From the NCBI GenBank assembly GCA_963969395.1, contig OZ017801.1, positions 13,707,611 through 13,771,610 of the forward strand: DNA of 64,000 bases, given 5' to 3'. The DNA comes from Pseudoscleropodium purum (lineage: Eukaryota > Streptophyta > Bryopsida > Hypnales > Brachytheciaceae). A program made the translations under genes and the position numbers. The notes beneath the pieces are model-generated. The model made no database searches. It saw only the letters and a list, made by a program, of their open reading frames with translations, and was not told where the DNA came from. Every line of letters starts with the position of its first letter. The stretch's first letter is position 1. Below are positions 35,980 through 47,363 of the stretch, in pieces.

Positions 35980-38948
35980 ATGGCCGCCAAGATAAGGCCA
36001 GTATATTGTGGGAATTTCGAGTATGATGCTCGGCAGTCGGAGATCGAGCGCTTGTTCAAGGAGTATGGGAGAGTGGACCGTGTTGACATGAAGACAGGCA
36101 AGTTTGAATGATTTCTGGTATCACTATCCATTGCTTTGGTTGTTATAGCAACCCCTGCCTCTCTTAGGGTTTGGATTTTGCGGGGGAAGAGTATTCGGAA
36201 TGAAATTATAGCTGTGTCTTTGTGCTTTGACTTCTATCCCTATGCTCACCGATGGAGACATTTCTTCTAAGTTTATGTTTTCGGATGTGGTCACGTTTGT
36301 TTTTGTACTCACGGAACGATGCTAGGCATTCGTGGATCGTCACGTGTTTTTAAGCATTTAATTATTGGTTCTTTTGGAAATGAGCGTTTCGTGGATTTAA
36401 TGATTTTAGGTTTCCCAGTTTCGATGTAGTCTTTGTAGTAGTTTTGAAAGGAACAAACTGCGCTGTTCCTCGCAGTGTAGACTATGTAGTGCTGTTCCTG
36501 CCTCCAGCACCGCAGGGAAATTGTATTTTCGACATTGTTCAGGGAGTATTGGTTATGGGGTATGGTTAAACAAGCAGGGCCCGTAAAGCACTTCGCAATC
36601 CTTAACTGGATCATGTGGTTCACCTTTTACATTTTTTAGTGTTCTACTTCTGGGGAGTTTGATTTGCGGTTGCATCCTCCATTTTTAGTCTTATTTTGAT
36701 TCTGGACAACCTGCTGTTTTCTGCATGAATTTGAAACAAGGATAGGCTGGGCAATGGGTGGAGTTTTTTTAGGTTCTCAAGGATGGGTGTGTTACCGCAG
36801 GCATGAGCATGGAGAGCATGGCAGCTCTCTTGCTGGCAGTTTGGTTGAGGATATCCCATTCCTATATGGCTCCTCGTTGCCAACAATTGGCTTCATTTAT
36901 GTGCCTGACTGAACACATCAGAACACAATTCCTGCTGTCATCAATCATCTTGTCATCAGTCATCAGATTACCTCCCCCTCTAATGCAATGGGTGACAGCA
37001 TAATGACAACGTTTTGGCTCGCTCAAGGCATGATCCTAGTTAATCATCACGGAAGTCTACCTCAGCACCACCAAGTGTCCACCTCAACAACATCTCGTTA
37101 TGTCTACATGTGCATCATCTAGAGTCTTACTACTGCAGCAGACGATGGAGAGCAGCATGATTGGTGCAAGCTTGGCTGACCCTTGTTTCTTTGTCAACAA
37201 TAGACTCCTGACTTTACTTTGTGCAGACAACAGGCACTCATAAGTGGCCAGGTGGCTATCAATTTTTCCTCTCAAAACGTAACAAGAGATTTTTAAGGGT
37301 GTACTTTTGTATGACTTCTTTTTCTTACTCTTGATTTCCCTGGATGGGATTTCGCAATACGATTCCTAACAGTGGTTCCTGTATTGCTTTCTCCAGTGTT
37401 TGGGTTGCTCATACTCTAGTGTTTGGGCTGCACAGGCTTTTCGTTCGTCTATATGGAAGACGAACGTGACGCAGAGGACGCTATACGCCACCTTGACAAT
37501 GTGGAGTTCGGCAGGCAGCGTAGGCGGCTCAGTGTGGAGTGGGCTAAGGTACACTTAAAACCTCTTGGCTATGAAGTTTGCGAATACGACATACTGTAGT
37601 ATCCTGCACTCTTGCAACGCTATCATTGCCTGTGGCACATTTATCACACTCTGTACTATGTCGTTGGGACCCCAGGTGGTTAGATTTAAGAATTTTCTGT
37701 GCAATTTATCAGTCTTGAAATGTTCGAGTATTCATATTGGGCTATTGATTGGATAGTTTTGGTGTAACGAATATGTTTATGAGATCCTCTTGCTGTCAAT
37801 GGATAAGCATGCATTAATTATTAAATTTTGAATGATCTTTTGTGGCGAACAGCAAGGTGATGGCGCCATTCGTAGGCGAGAGGATGCCCGCAGGAGCAAC
37901 ACTAAGCTTCGTCCCTCGAAGACACTGTTTGTTGTGAACTTTGATCCCATCAACACTCGAGTGCGAGATCTTGAACGCCACTTTGAGCCGTATGGGAAGC
38001 TAGTGCGTGTACAAATACGAAAGAATTTTGGGTTTGTTCAGTACGAGACTCAGGAGGAGGCTACTAAAGCTCTCGAATGTACCAACATGAGGTAACAGTC
38101 GTCTCAAGGTTGATGCTGTTTTCTTTTGGATAGTATTTGCTTTATATTTTTTAATTTTAAATCAATTTTCTATAATTCTGCTGTATAGTGGTTTGGTGGT
38201 GGATAGAAAGCACATTCAGTATTTTGATTTGAGGACAGTTGTTGAGAGTTCATTTCTCGCTCAAATCCATGACTCCTGTGAGAAGATAGTTATTATCCAA
38301 ATCTAATCTTGGAGTGGTTATTTCAGCAAGGTGACGGATCGCGTCATTACCGTGGAGTACGCAGCTCGTGAAGATGGTGAGGCGCCTTCTGGTGGACGGG
38401 GTGGCAGTCCTGGCCGGTACCGAGGTCCCTCAAGGGGCAGTCCACCTCCTTATGGGCGTGATCGTAGCCCTGCACGGGGAAGTGGGCGAAATCGCAGGTG
38501 TGCGACCCTTCTTCACTCTTGACATGGTCTGAAAACTTTACAGCCTAGGGTCGACTACACCAAAAATTGGCACTTCAACACCCTTAGTTTGTATGTACAG
38601 TGTCCAAACATATCTGCTATTTTGCATTGGAATCCTTTTCGAATAACCAACAAGACTGAACAGAAATGAAGGGTAGCGTAATAATAGGATCCACGCTCAA
38701 ATACTTATCTGGATGTGTTTTGGTGTACATACCTAAAGTGACAGTTGTCATAGTGACTTCCTTTTCTATCTCCTAAGTGATGTTTAGCTATTTTAAGGTG
38801 TTCATCTGGCTATTTTGCTGCAGGCCTATGATTTCGTTGACATTCTGAAATACTTCTGATCAATAGTTTTATATTTTGCAGTCCCCCGGCGCGATCGTAT
38901 CGAAGCCGATCTCCTGATTATCGCCCATATGCCGGATCTCGACGTTGA
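35980..38948 (+). CDS. RS: RS-subfamily SR splicing factor (two RRMs plus short RS tail)
   Basis: Nuclear serine/arginine-rich factor that selects splice sites, of the plant-specific RS31/RS40 group. Exons: 35980-36097, 37436-37548, 37853-38091, 38327-38497, 38882-38948. They make 708 nt, 235 aa. RRM1: RNP2 PVYCGNF at 7-13, RNP1 GFSFVYME at 40-47, with [16 protein letters not shown] typical of the group. RRM2: LFVVNF at about 102-107, RNP1 KNFGFVQY at 134-141, then [15 protein letters not shown]. The tail (about 172-235) has RSP/SRSP dipeptides and Gly, and is shorter than in Arabidopsis. The first coding intron starts with GC (CAG|GCAAGT) and is long (1338 bp). A likely untranslated first exon ends at 35764 with GT, and its acceptor lies at 35925. 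The frame is open upstream of ATG 35980, but [11 protein letters not shown] matches the family start. Confidence 0.95.
37391..37432 (+). repeat. 24-bp tandem repeat at the exon 2 acceptor of the SR gene
   Basis: CTCCAGTGTTTGGGTTGC (37391) and CTCTAGTGTTTGGGCTGC (37415) are diverged copies with a period of 24 bp. The acceptor CACAG follows at 37431-37435. Confidence 0.8.
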
Positions 38949-40158
38949 AGTGATTTGCGGACGTGATTCGCGGGCACTCAGGAAGTAAACCGTCTGTTGG
39001 AGAAAGAAGAAGCTTAGAGTCTGATTGGCTTAAGTATTATCTTCTGGATAGGGACAGATTAGATTATATAAATGTTATCACCCTTGTTAGACATCATTAA
39101 GATTTTCTACTATGGGCAACTAAGGTTTTCATCGATGTCGTATTCTGTGTCATGTACATTGTATGATGTAAAACCTTGCTGACAGTTCTTATATCATTGC
39201 AGACAGTAAAATGAGCTGCTACACAGATTATTGATTACACACGTGAATACAGCTACTTCTCTACGCATTTCAATGTATAGTTGTCAGGTCACGACCTGAC
39301 TACGTTGCAAACTGGAACTGAATACTCTCTGGCGTAAGAACAGTCCCACCAACTAAATTGCAAGATGTAGCGATATCGAGAGGAACAAGTTCGTGCATTT
39401 TATTATATGACGTCGGTGCACAAATTTCTGTACACTTCTAGCTCAAGTTAGGAATGAGATAACTGCATCAAATAATCTTCCAATGGTTGTTTGGAGAAGG
39501 CTGAAACGTAGTAAATGCGGCTCACTAATGAAGATGATTTTAACGTCCACGAAGTTGGGAGTCCTTGAATAAGGGCGAATTGGCCTTCGCTGTACAGGTT
39601 CGATCAAACTCTACTCTAAATTTCAAGCTGCTTTGATACAGTGGGAAATGTCAATAGGCGTCACTGTCCTCCCATTCAGAGAGTGATCTCTCCAAGCAGG
39701 GAAGGATCTTGGAAATTCGGCTTTAGTGAGCTCCATGACAATCGAAGTGATCAGTCCTTAAGGTGATCACATCTAATCACATCACCCCAAAATTTTGCAC
39801 ACTGTATGTTAATTTGAGGATGTACACTACCTGAAAAATCAGAATTCACGTCAGTATTAGATCATGTACCAATAGACTTTGAACTCTTAGAACTCTTAGA
39901 CTTGGCATATGGTGTCCAAACAGTGCATTCTTTAGTGCGTTGGAATCCTTTTTGACTTGGTACTCGTAGAACTTTTTAATATGGTATCCAATTAATGCTA
40001 TCTTTAGTGCCTTGGAATCCTTTTTGATTTGGTACTCTTAGAACCTTAGCATATGGTATCCAAATAATGCATTTTTCAGTGCGTTGGAATTCTTTTTGTT
40101 TGATAGGAAGAATACTGAAAATCTGTCCCAGTATCGCAGATGGGTGACGTTACCATAC
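38949..40158. other. convergent intergenic stretch with a 72-bp tandem repeat
   Basis: The 3' ends of the SR gene (plus) and the oxidase (minus) face each other here. Three 72-bp units lie at about 39875-40100 (GGAATCC or GGAATTC at 39942, 40014 and 40086, each followed by TTTTTG and preceded by 'ttagtgc'). A looser relative occurs at 38560-38640. No further gene is seen. Confidence 0.65.
39875..40100 (-). repeat. three 72-bp tandem units downstream of the oxidase gene
   Basis: Each unit reads 'acttggtactcttagaac..tta.catatggtatccaa..a.tgcattctttagtgc.ttggaatcctttttg'-like blocks. The spacing is exactly 72 bp between the three GGAATCC/GGAATTC anchors. The array may lie in the 3' UTR of the minus-strand gene. 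Confidence 0.85.
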
Positions 40159-43100
40159 CTAAACCGAGACGAGGATCCAAACAGCAGTGCTGGGGACGCG
40201 TTGATTGACTGCGAACAGCATGTAGTAACCCGGGGGAGCGATTTGGGGCGTGGGAGGAGCGGTGGCGGTGAGCTGGTACACGCTCGCTTGGGCAACTTGC
40301 ACAGCTCCACCCACATTCAAGTTCACGAGTCGCAAGCCTTGCGAGTACGAGTGGGTGGTGAAAGGCGCACTCATGAGGTTGAGCTCAATGGCCGCGGTCA
40401 TGGCGGTCGGAGTGCTGACAGTTACCGTGAACGGGGTGCCGTAGGAAATCTGTAAGGGGGAGACGCTGATTGTCGGTTTGATGGTGCTCACGGTGGCGCT
40501 CAGGTAGGGAGGGGAAAAGCATTCCACCCGGAGCTCCGTGGGATAGTCTCCCGTGAACGTGTAGAACTGGTGCGTGTTGCTCCCTGCTAACAGAATCCGC
40601 CCGTCCTGCAGCAGCAACGCAAGTTTATCTCTCACAGGTCAGCAGAATATCTATGCTCAAATAATCAACAGTTTCGGAAAATCAACTGCAATTCTTGTCA
40701 ACTGTGCACGCCATTCTTGGAAGAAGCTTCAAACACCGTGGGGGGTTTAGTTAGTCTCGTTCTTCCTTCAATAAGGAAGAACGAGACTAACTAAACCCCC
40801 AACTCTCCCTCATTGCACTGCCTCAAGGGCACATGGGCTTCAATCACATGTGTTCACAACTTGGCATCTGGAAGTAAAATTGGATGTGAACATAATAAGA
40901 CAGATTTGCGAAGTGTGCAAATTAGAGAGATTTTAGTGCATCCAAGATGCTTTGATTCTTGAACGTCTTTTTCTTATGACACTCTTTCACCCTCTTATAT
41001 GTAAGTTCAATTTTTTGGAAGAAAGAGGCCTCTAACATCAATCGGTCTCCATTAATACTTGTGAGCAACCAGAAGTAGCATGTATTGCTTAAAATCAATT
41101 TATATCTCGTTCTTTACATGTTGTCAGATGTATAGTAAGATGAATTCATGTAGTCATAGAACAGTATAAGTTACGACTATTCGATGGTTTAGGGTTTAAG
41201 CAATTGAGCTTCTTACTTGCAGCAAATTTGCGGTCGAATGATACATCCGAGGAATGGTGGTGGGCGCCAACGTGGTGAACCTGGCCCCGGGCGCTTCATA
41301 CGGCATGTATCTCACGGGATTCAGAACAGGCGCATCAGCAAACCCCCACCCTTGCGACCCTGCACACCAACAAAACCTCAGCCATCGTTAAAACCCCAAA
41401 CCTCACCCTCAAACCCTAAACCCCCCAGACATTCCCAGTATCCCGACTCACCGATCCCTGCGCCATTGATGATGAGCACATCCATATTCGGCAACAGCAG
41501 CATATCCCCCATACACCTCCTCATCGGCATGACCTCTTCTACCCACACCGGCTCCAAATCCGTCACCGTCATCCTCTCACATGTCAAGCTTGCCGGTTTC
41601 CTCGTCCAAGGCTCCAGAAACGCCCCATACTGCGCCCCTCCACAAATCAGCACGTCCACCACCGAGAATTGATTCGCGGCCAGCAAGGGCAACATCACAG
41701 AGCTTCCCGCGGACGGGTAGTTCCTCGGCTCCCCGGGTATCCTCGGAAACGTCCGCACCACCGTGTTGGTCACGTAGTTGTAGGTGATCGAGTCGCGGTT
41801 GGCGAAGATGAAGAGCGTGCCGTCCGGAAGGAGGTGCACGAACGGGTAGAGGTTGTCGTTCTGGGCGTCGTTGGTGGCGTTGAGGAAGGGGAAGTAGAGG
41901 GGGCCGTTGGCTACTGGGGGGATGAACTCGATGTTGAAGACGGCGCGGCCGCCGATGATCACTTGGCGGCCGTCGGGGAGGCGCTGGTTGGTGGCGTACC
42001 AGCGAGGGGCTTGGAGTTGGGAGTCGGTGGATTCCACCCAGTCGCAGGTTTCTGTTGCTGGACATGGTGTGAAGGTCCTGTGAACGCACAAGCGTCCCAC
42101 GTTTAAAACCAGATCGTGTGATATGTTTTCGGTTGTTTAGGGTTTAGGGTTTAGAGTTTGTGTTCTACTGAATTCGGTGCTATCGTAACATTCTTCAGAA
42201 ACTCCCTGGTGTACACGGGAGCTTAAATTCTGTCGTAGTACAGTCTGGTTCTAACGAAGGTTTAGCTAAGTTTAGACAAGGTGTGAAGGGCCTGTGAAGC
42301 ACAAGCTCCCCGTTTAAAACCAGGTCATATGATACGTTTACGGTTTGGGGTTTTGCGTTCCTCTGAATTCGGTGCTGTCGTGACATTCTTCAGACGCTCT
42401 ATGTTGTACACGAGAGCTTGAATTCTATCGAAGTACATTCTAGTTCTCGCGAAGGTTTCGAAGGTCTCGGCAAGTTAAGACAAGGTCTGATTGTCCTGAT
42501 TCCAATCGTTCACGTACTTGGTTGGAATTATCAGTAGTAGGTTTACACTAAATGTCCACGCCATTGCTCTTTAAATGGAACTGGGGTATTCCACTATCTC
42601 TTGCAGTAGTCTAAAACCTCCCAATTTAAATTCACACAGAGAATTGAAGTAAGCAATTAAACAGTAAGTGAAGTCTTTCCACAACTTTACTGATCTCCAA
42701 AATTCACTCCTTAGCACGTTAAAATGTTTTAACCGACGCAAGACTAACGTTTCATCTACCCAAAGGTCCCTGTTGCAGAGTTAGGGTTGGTTGGTAGGTT
42801 TGAAGGCTGTAGAAAGATCCTCTATTGCAGATTTAGGGTTGCTTTGTTCGAAGGTTTAGTGTGGATAATTAGGTGTACCTGATTTTTCGGATGCCCTCGA
42901 AATCCCCACCCGTCTGCATGAGTGTGCCATCAGACATGAACTGGCCAGAGGAGCACCATGTGTCAGTCAGGATTGTGAGAGGCCGAACGTTGTTCGTACT
43001 GGGGTCGAATAACACGGAATGCGCAGTGCAGTCGTGCGGCAGGACCAGGTCATTACTGTCCCTGCAAGTCCCATCTGTGAAACCATTAACACCCCGATTA

Positions 43101-43942
43101 AATTTAGCTCAAACCCTTGATTAAGAACAGTCTGTAAATCCACGAACCAATCCGATTATTCTAAGCTTCCTGACTACCTCATTACTTCAGCTCCACACGA
43201 GATCAAATTGCGCATGTTTCTGGAACATGGGCGTCAGGAATGATGCATCAATGGTTTTTAGCTAAGACCAGGTCAGTAAAGTCCTTGCAAGTGCCATCTT
43301 GAAAAATCATTGGCATTGTTATTAATCTAGCTCAAACCCTGCTTATGGACAGTCTGTGACTCCTCTGAACCAATCCAGTTACTCTAGCTCCACAAGAGAA
43401 TTATGCACGTTTCAGAAACAGAAGCGTGAGGCGAGAGGAAAGAAGCAACAATTGCTAGCAAAGACCAGACAGTTCTTATAAGACCCTGCAGCTTCCTGAA
43501 ATCATTGGCACCGCAATTATTTAGCCCAAAACCCTCACTAAGTACAGCAGCTTCTTTGAAATGTGAACCAATACTGCAACAATCTACTCTCTGATTACTG
43601 TAGAGAACTGTCCAAATTTCATAACCATGAAAATATTTAATGGACACTGTAACTTAGCTTAGATTTCAAAAGAAATTGAGTGGGGGATCTAGGCTTACTT
43701 GGCAAAGCAATTTGCGAAGCGCCAATGTTGGTTCGATCAAGCAAAACCACGGTGCCGTAATTCGTGACAGCGGTGTGCATAGACGCAATCCCCGCATTCT
43801 CCACAACAACCTCCCACGTTCCTAGATTCTGCCCATTCGCGAGTCCCATCTCTCCCACCGACAGCATCGCCACTAGCATCCATAGCCACCTGTGTTTTAC
43901 TACCCTCTTCGACCACACCCTCCTGGCACTATAGCTTCGCAT
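40159..43942 (-). CDS. GLOX: galactose/glyoxal oxidase-like radical-copper oxidase
   Basis: Secreted enzyme predicted to oxidise an aldehyde or primary alcohol with O2, giving H2O2 at the cell wall. Five exons on minus: 43942-43699, 43074-42879, 42077-41452, 41359-41217, 40605-40159. They make 1656 nt, 551 aa. A signal peptide ends near ANG|QN; upstream in-frame ATGs at 44005 and 43879 are alternatives. Radical-copper residues appear in place: Cys122 (DTWCSSG), Tyr174 (PRWYAT, partner for the Cys-Tyr cofactor), Tyr-His in PRMYHSTANLLQDG, and His in TTHSYSQGLRLVNL. The order is the glyoxal-oxidase N domain, a Kelch-like propeller (DGRQVIIGGR, NMDVLIINGAG, DGRILLAGSN), then a C-terminal DUF1929 domain. 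The substrate is unknown; plant relatives act in pollen and the wall. Intron 2 carries a duplicated exon edge, and intron 4 a perfect palindrome. Confidence 0.94.
40741..40800. repeat. perfect 28-bp palindrome with 4-nt loop in oxidase intron 4
   Basis: The left arm 40741-40768 begins GGGGGTTTAGTTAGTCTCGT. The right arm 40773-40800 is its exact reverse complement, and the loop is CAAT. There is no mismatch in 28 pairs. Transcribed on either strand it would form a stable hairpin. Confidence 0.97.
42067..42495 (-). repeat. 214-bp tandem duplication covering the exon 3 acceptor of the oxidase gene
   Basis: Copy 1 starts GTGTGAAGGTCCTGTGAA at 42067 and copy 2 GTGTGAAGGGCCTGTGAA at 42281. They stay collinear through 'gtttaaaacca', 'gaattcggtgct', 'acattcttcag' and 'gagctt.aattct'. 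Copy 2 holds a decoy acceptor (exon edge 42291). After it the minus strand still reads RPFTPC, a ghost of the real RTFTPC, and the frame ends at 42195. Confidence 0.92.
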
Positions 43943-43999
43943 CCCCACTTCACCTCTTCTACAATATTGCCACCACCCTACTACATCTGGCAACGCCAT

Positions 44000-44770
44000 A
44001 ATCATCACAACTAGAATCCACCGAAGTGGAATCACAGCGTACGGATCGTCAACTAGCTAGATTCTGCAAACTAGGCTATGCTAGTTTTCTTTGCCTGCTA
44101 CAGAATCCCAAACACTCCGCAAACCTAGTTGGAAGGATTCAAATATCCAAACCAACCCACGGTACACTGTGTTCTAGCTACACAAACACGTGAAAACCGA
44201 AGATCGACATGGCCGGCGAATCAGAATTCCATCCTCCTTCGAAGCTATAGTTTCAGAGTTCTCCCCGTGCCCTAAGTACACTGAACTCCACAACCACTCC
44301 CCAAGTACTAAAGCTATCAGAAAGATCCAAAATTCCAACCCACGGTACAACACTGTTTTCTAGACAACGACATGAAAACCGAAGATCGACATAGCGGGTG
44401 ATCGAATCACAAATTCATCACCCTCCGTACCGGAGTTTCACAGGATCCCCGTGCCTGCACTAATTAAACGCCACAACCACTTCCAAGTACTAGCGCTAGC
44501 TATCTGGAAGCTCCACGCCTGTACTTAGACTCACTCCAAATCTTCGAAACCAATCATCACTAACAAAACAGACATACATCGATCCACACAGGAGCTAGCC
44601 AATTCAGTCACTAGCTAGCGATGGAATCCTGCTGTGGAGAGTATGGAACTTGCGGATCGATCGACAGGCTATAGCTAGTAAGTTAAGGATTGGAAGAGAT
44701 GGAGGCGTGTGATCTAACTTAGCTAGCTAGTTGTGAGCTCGTATGGCGAGGTAAAGCTAGCAAGTGACGG
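44000..44770 (-). promoter_or_regulatory. upstream region of the oxidase gene with a ~182-bp tandem duplication
   Basis: GAAAACCGAAGATCGACAT occurs at 44192 and, with the same word, at 44374. Flanking 'aacccacggtac', 'ccccgtgcc', 'cacaaccac' and 'ccaagtact' blocks repeat in the same order, so 44150-44520 is a two-copy array. GCTAGCTAG-rich sequence follows to 44760. No clear TATA was chosen. Confidence 0.6.
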
Positions 44771-47360
44771 TTGCGAGAAGAAATGGCGATGGCGGAACCG
44801 GTGATCGATGATGGGGCCCAGTCGATCGGACTAGTCCGGGCTTCAGGGTCAACAATCATCCTGTTCATTTTTTCCTGCCTTAGATTTATCCCAACGTCTT
44901 TTTTTTCTTTTTTTTTTGTGCTTTTTATAACTATGGGACAACGGTCTTTTCTTTTCTTTGCGTTGCCATTATTTGCGTTTTTTGCTTTTGATCCGGACCG
45001 AACCGGACCTACCCTTGGAGGAGCTTTTAATCACCCAACAACTGATGAAGGGAATTTGCGGTCCGCCATTCCGGAATCGTTTGGACTTTCAGTTGGACCC
45101 ATGTTAGTTTGGTTGCCCGTCGGTTGACTTGGTCCTATCAGTGACGGCCCGACTGGATGACGCGGCGTGTCAGGAGCGAGACACCGTGCTCGTCTCTCCG
45201 ATGGTTAGTGCTTTTGTTTTCTTTCATATTCCCAGACGCCCAGGGAGGATTGACCCCTCTATTGCCCCATGTTTTACCCTTGTAGAAAATCCTGAAATTT
45301 TGGTATTTGCCACATATGATAAAATTTGAAAATTCGGAATTCATATATGCAATCAAAGACCCTCAATTAGCCACAGGATATGATAAAACACAAAATTTAA
45401 GCGGTACAAAATAGGGGGCAATTTTGACATTTACTCTCTAGCAGGGCAATAGAAGGGCAACAAAAGGGTCAATTATCCTTCTAGGCCTATTCTGAGGGCA
45501 AGCCGGTGATTGAAAAGTCATCCATCACTTATATCCTTTCATAGTTTTGTCCATAATATTACCAAAAATTATTAAGATTCGTCCCAAATATGGTAACTAA
45601 ATTTTACTTGATCTTTTGTTTCTCAGTGTAAAGTGAACCACCTTGAAAATCATTTAAGATTTTGGCAAATATTTATCAAGGGAAAAAAAAAACACTCTTA
45701 ATAGTATACTAATTTGTCCTAATAGTGTTTGTGATACTAATTTACAAAAAAATCACTATTTTCAATTAGTGCAAGTTAACATACTAGTGTATTGGATCCA
45801 ATTTTAATATAAAAAAATTATGTGTTGCAACACTAATTTTCTAGGTGACCCCATTTCTCCCCTCACAAATAAGACAAATCACTATAGTTGATAGTGTTTT
45901 TTTTCCTACCCTCAATTTTGTATTGCAATTTATGTTTGGGGCAATTTCATAAATAGTAAAATAAAATTTAAAGTATATCCAAAGTTTGTTTACTTTGTTA
46001 ATCAATATCCTACCAAGTACATGACAAATTGTAAATGCCTCCCATGTCCTTAGTTTTTAATGCTCCCTTTTGATAATTGAAGTCTTTGTCACTATCGAGT
46101 TTATAATTTGAGGCTTTTCAGTATTCTTTCACCATAAAGTTGTCATTGTTATACTCGCTTTGTCCCATAATACTAGTCTTTAATTTTTGTTTTTTTCATT
46201 TGTCCTAAATTCTTTGTCTCTTTTACTTCAAACATGATTTTACAATTGAATATGATTTCTTTTATACTTCAAATTATATAATGAAATGAAGCATAAGAAC
46301 TCTAGTTAATTATCCACTTTATAGATTTAAAAATTCTCAAAAATTGAATTCTTTTTAAATTTCAATTTGAAGGCGACTAGGTCATCGATTAGAAGACATT
46401 CAACTTTCCATTGAATCTATTGAAATCCAAGTTGTTCTTATGCACATCTAAACATATTGCAGAGGTATGTAGTTGCCTAGGAAGTCTTCCTTCTCTATAA
46501 GCCTATGCTTATTTATACATAGCACTTTGTATTTATTGCAACCTCCTACTTTTTGATCTTTCTTTGATTGCAATTAAAAGCCATAGTCACCCACTTTTTT
46601 GCACTTGAGAGGACACATTGCACATTCACTATAGTATCATTAGATTGTAACATGCATTAAAAGATCATTGCCAAATCGTTAATGCTTTCATTATAGACTA
46701 CAAGAATCTAAAGAAAGGGCTAGTATTATGAGACAAAGGGAATATCATTATAAAAAAGATCATCTGAGACATATTAATTAACAGGCACCCCAACTGAATT
46801 TTTTTTCCAATTGCATCCTCTAGCTCTCTGTACTTATTCATATTGTATGGCAACCTATAAGGTGGGTACACCCAAAATCACACCCTACCTAAAACCACCA
46901 TCATCACTTTGTATACATCTCCAAAATCAATATGTACATGTTTTGAAGAAACGATTTTAGAACATCTACCCAAAAAACTTTGACCCTTCATTACTTTTGC
47001 ATACAATATCCAAATGTCACATTCTTCAATGGTCCATTGGAACCACCTATCACTCACCAACAAAAAAGAAGATGGAAATTTGATCAGTCTATTATTGCAC
47101 TAAACTCCCTACACTAGTTAGCATATTGCACTAAACCCTAATCCTTCAAAACAAATAGGTATTAACTTTGGCTACCTTGAGAGTGAGTGGCATTAAAATA
47201 AAATAAAAAGAATTTTGCAAGTTGTAAAGGATGATTGGGAGTACTATAATCCACTACTAACTAAATAGATGCTAATTCCTATATAGTAGAAGCAACAAAT
47301 TGGCTATCAAAATAGTTGTTGTAGTTTTGGCTAAAATCTAATTTTTTCAATGATTTTTTA
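44771..47360. other. spacer with a possible MITE, no gene recognised
   Basis: The open frame at 44780-45127 is hydrophobic but shows no motif. At 45681-45906 the ends are imperfect inverted repeats (GGAAAAAAAAAACACT on the left; the complement of AGTGTTTTTTTTCC on the right), 226 bp apart, suggesting a small decayed inverted-repeat element. The remainder is AT-rich. Confidence 0.45.
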
Positions 47361-47363
47361 CTA

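Noticed and set aside
44771..45127. Hydrophobic 118-codon open frame upstream of the oxidase gene
   Set aside because: Low-complexity Phe-rich run arising from T-rich DNA; no family pattern. The real ATG is later than the frame start.
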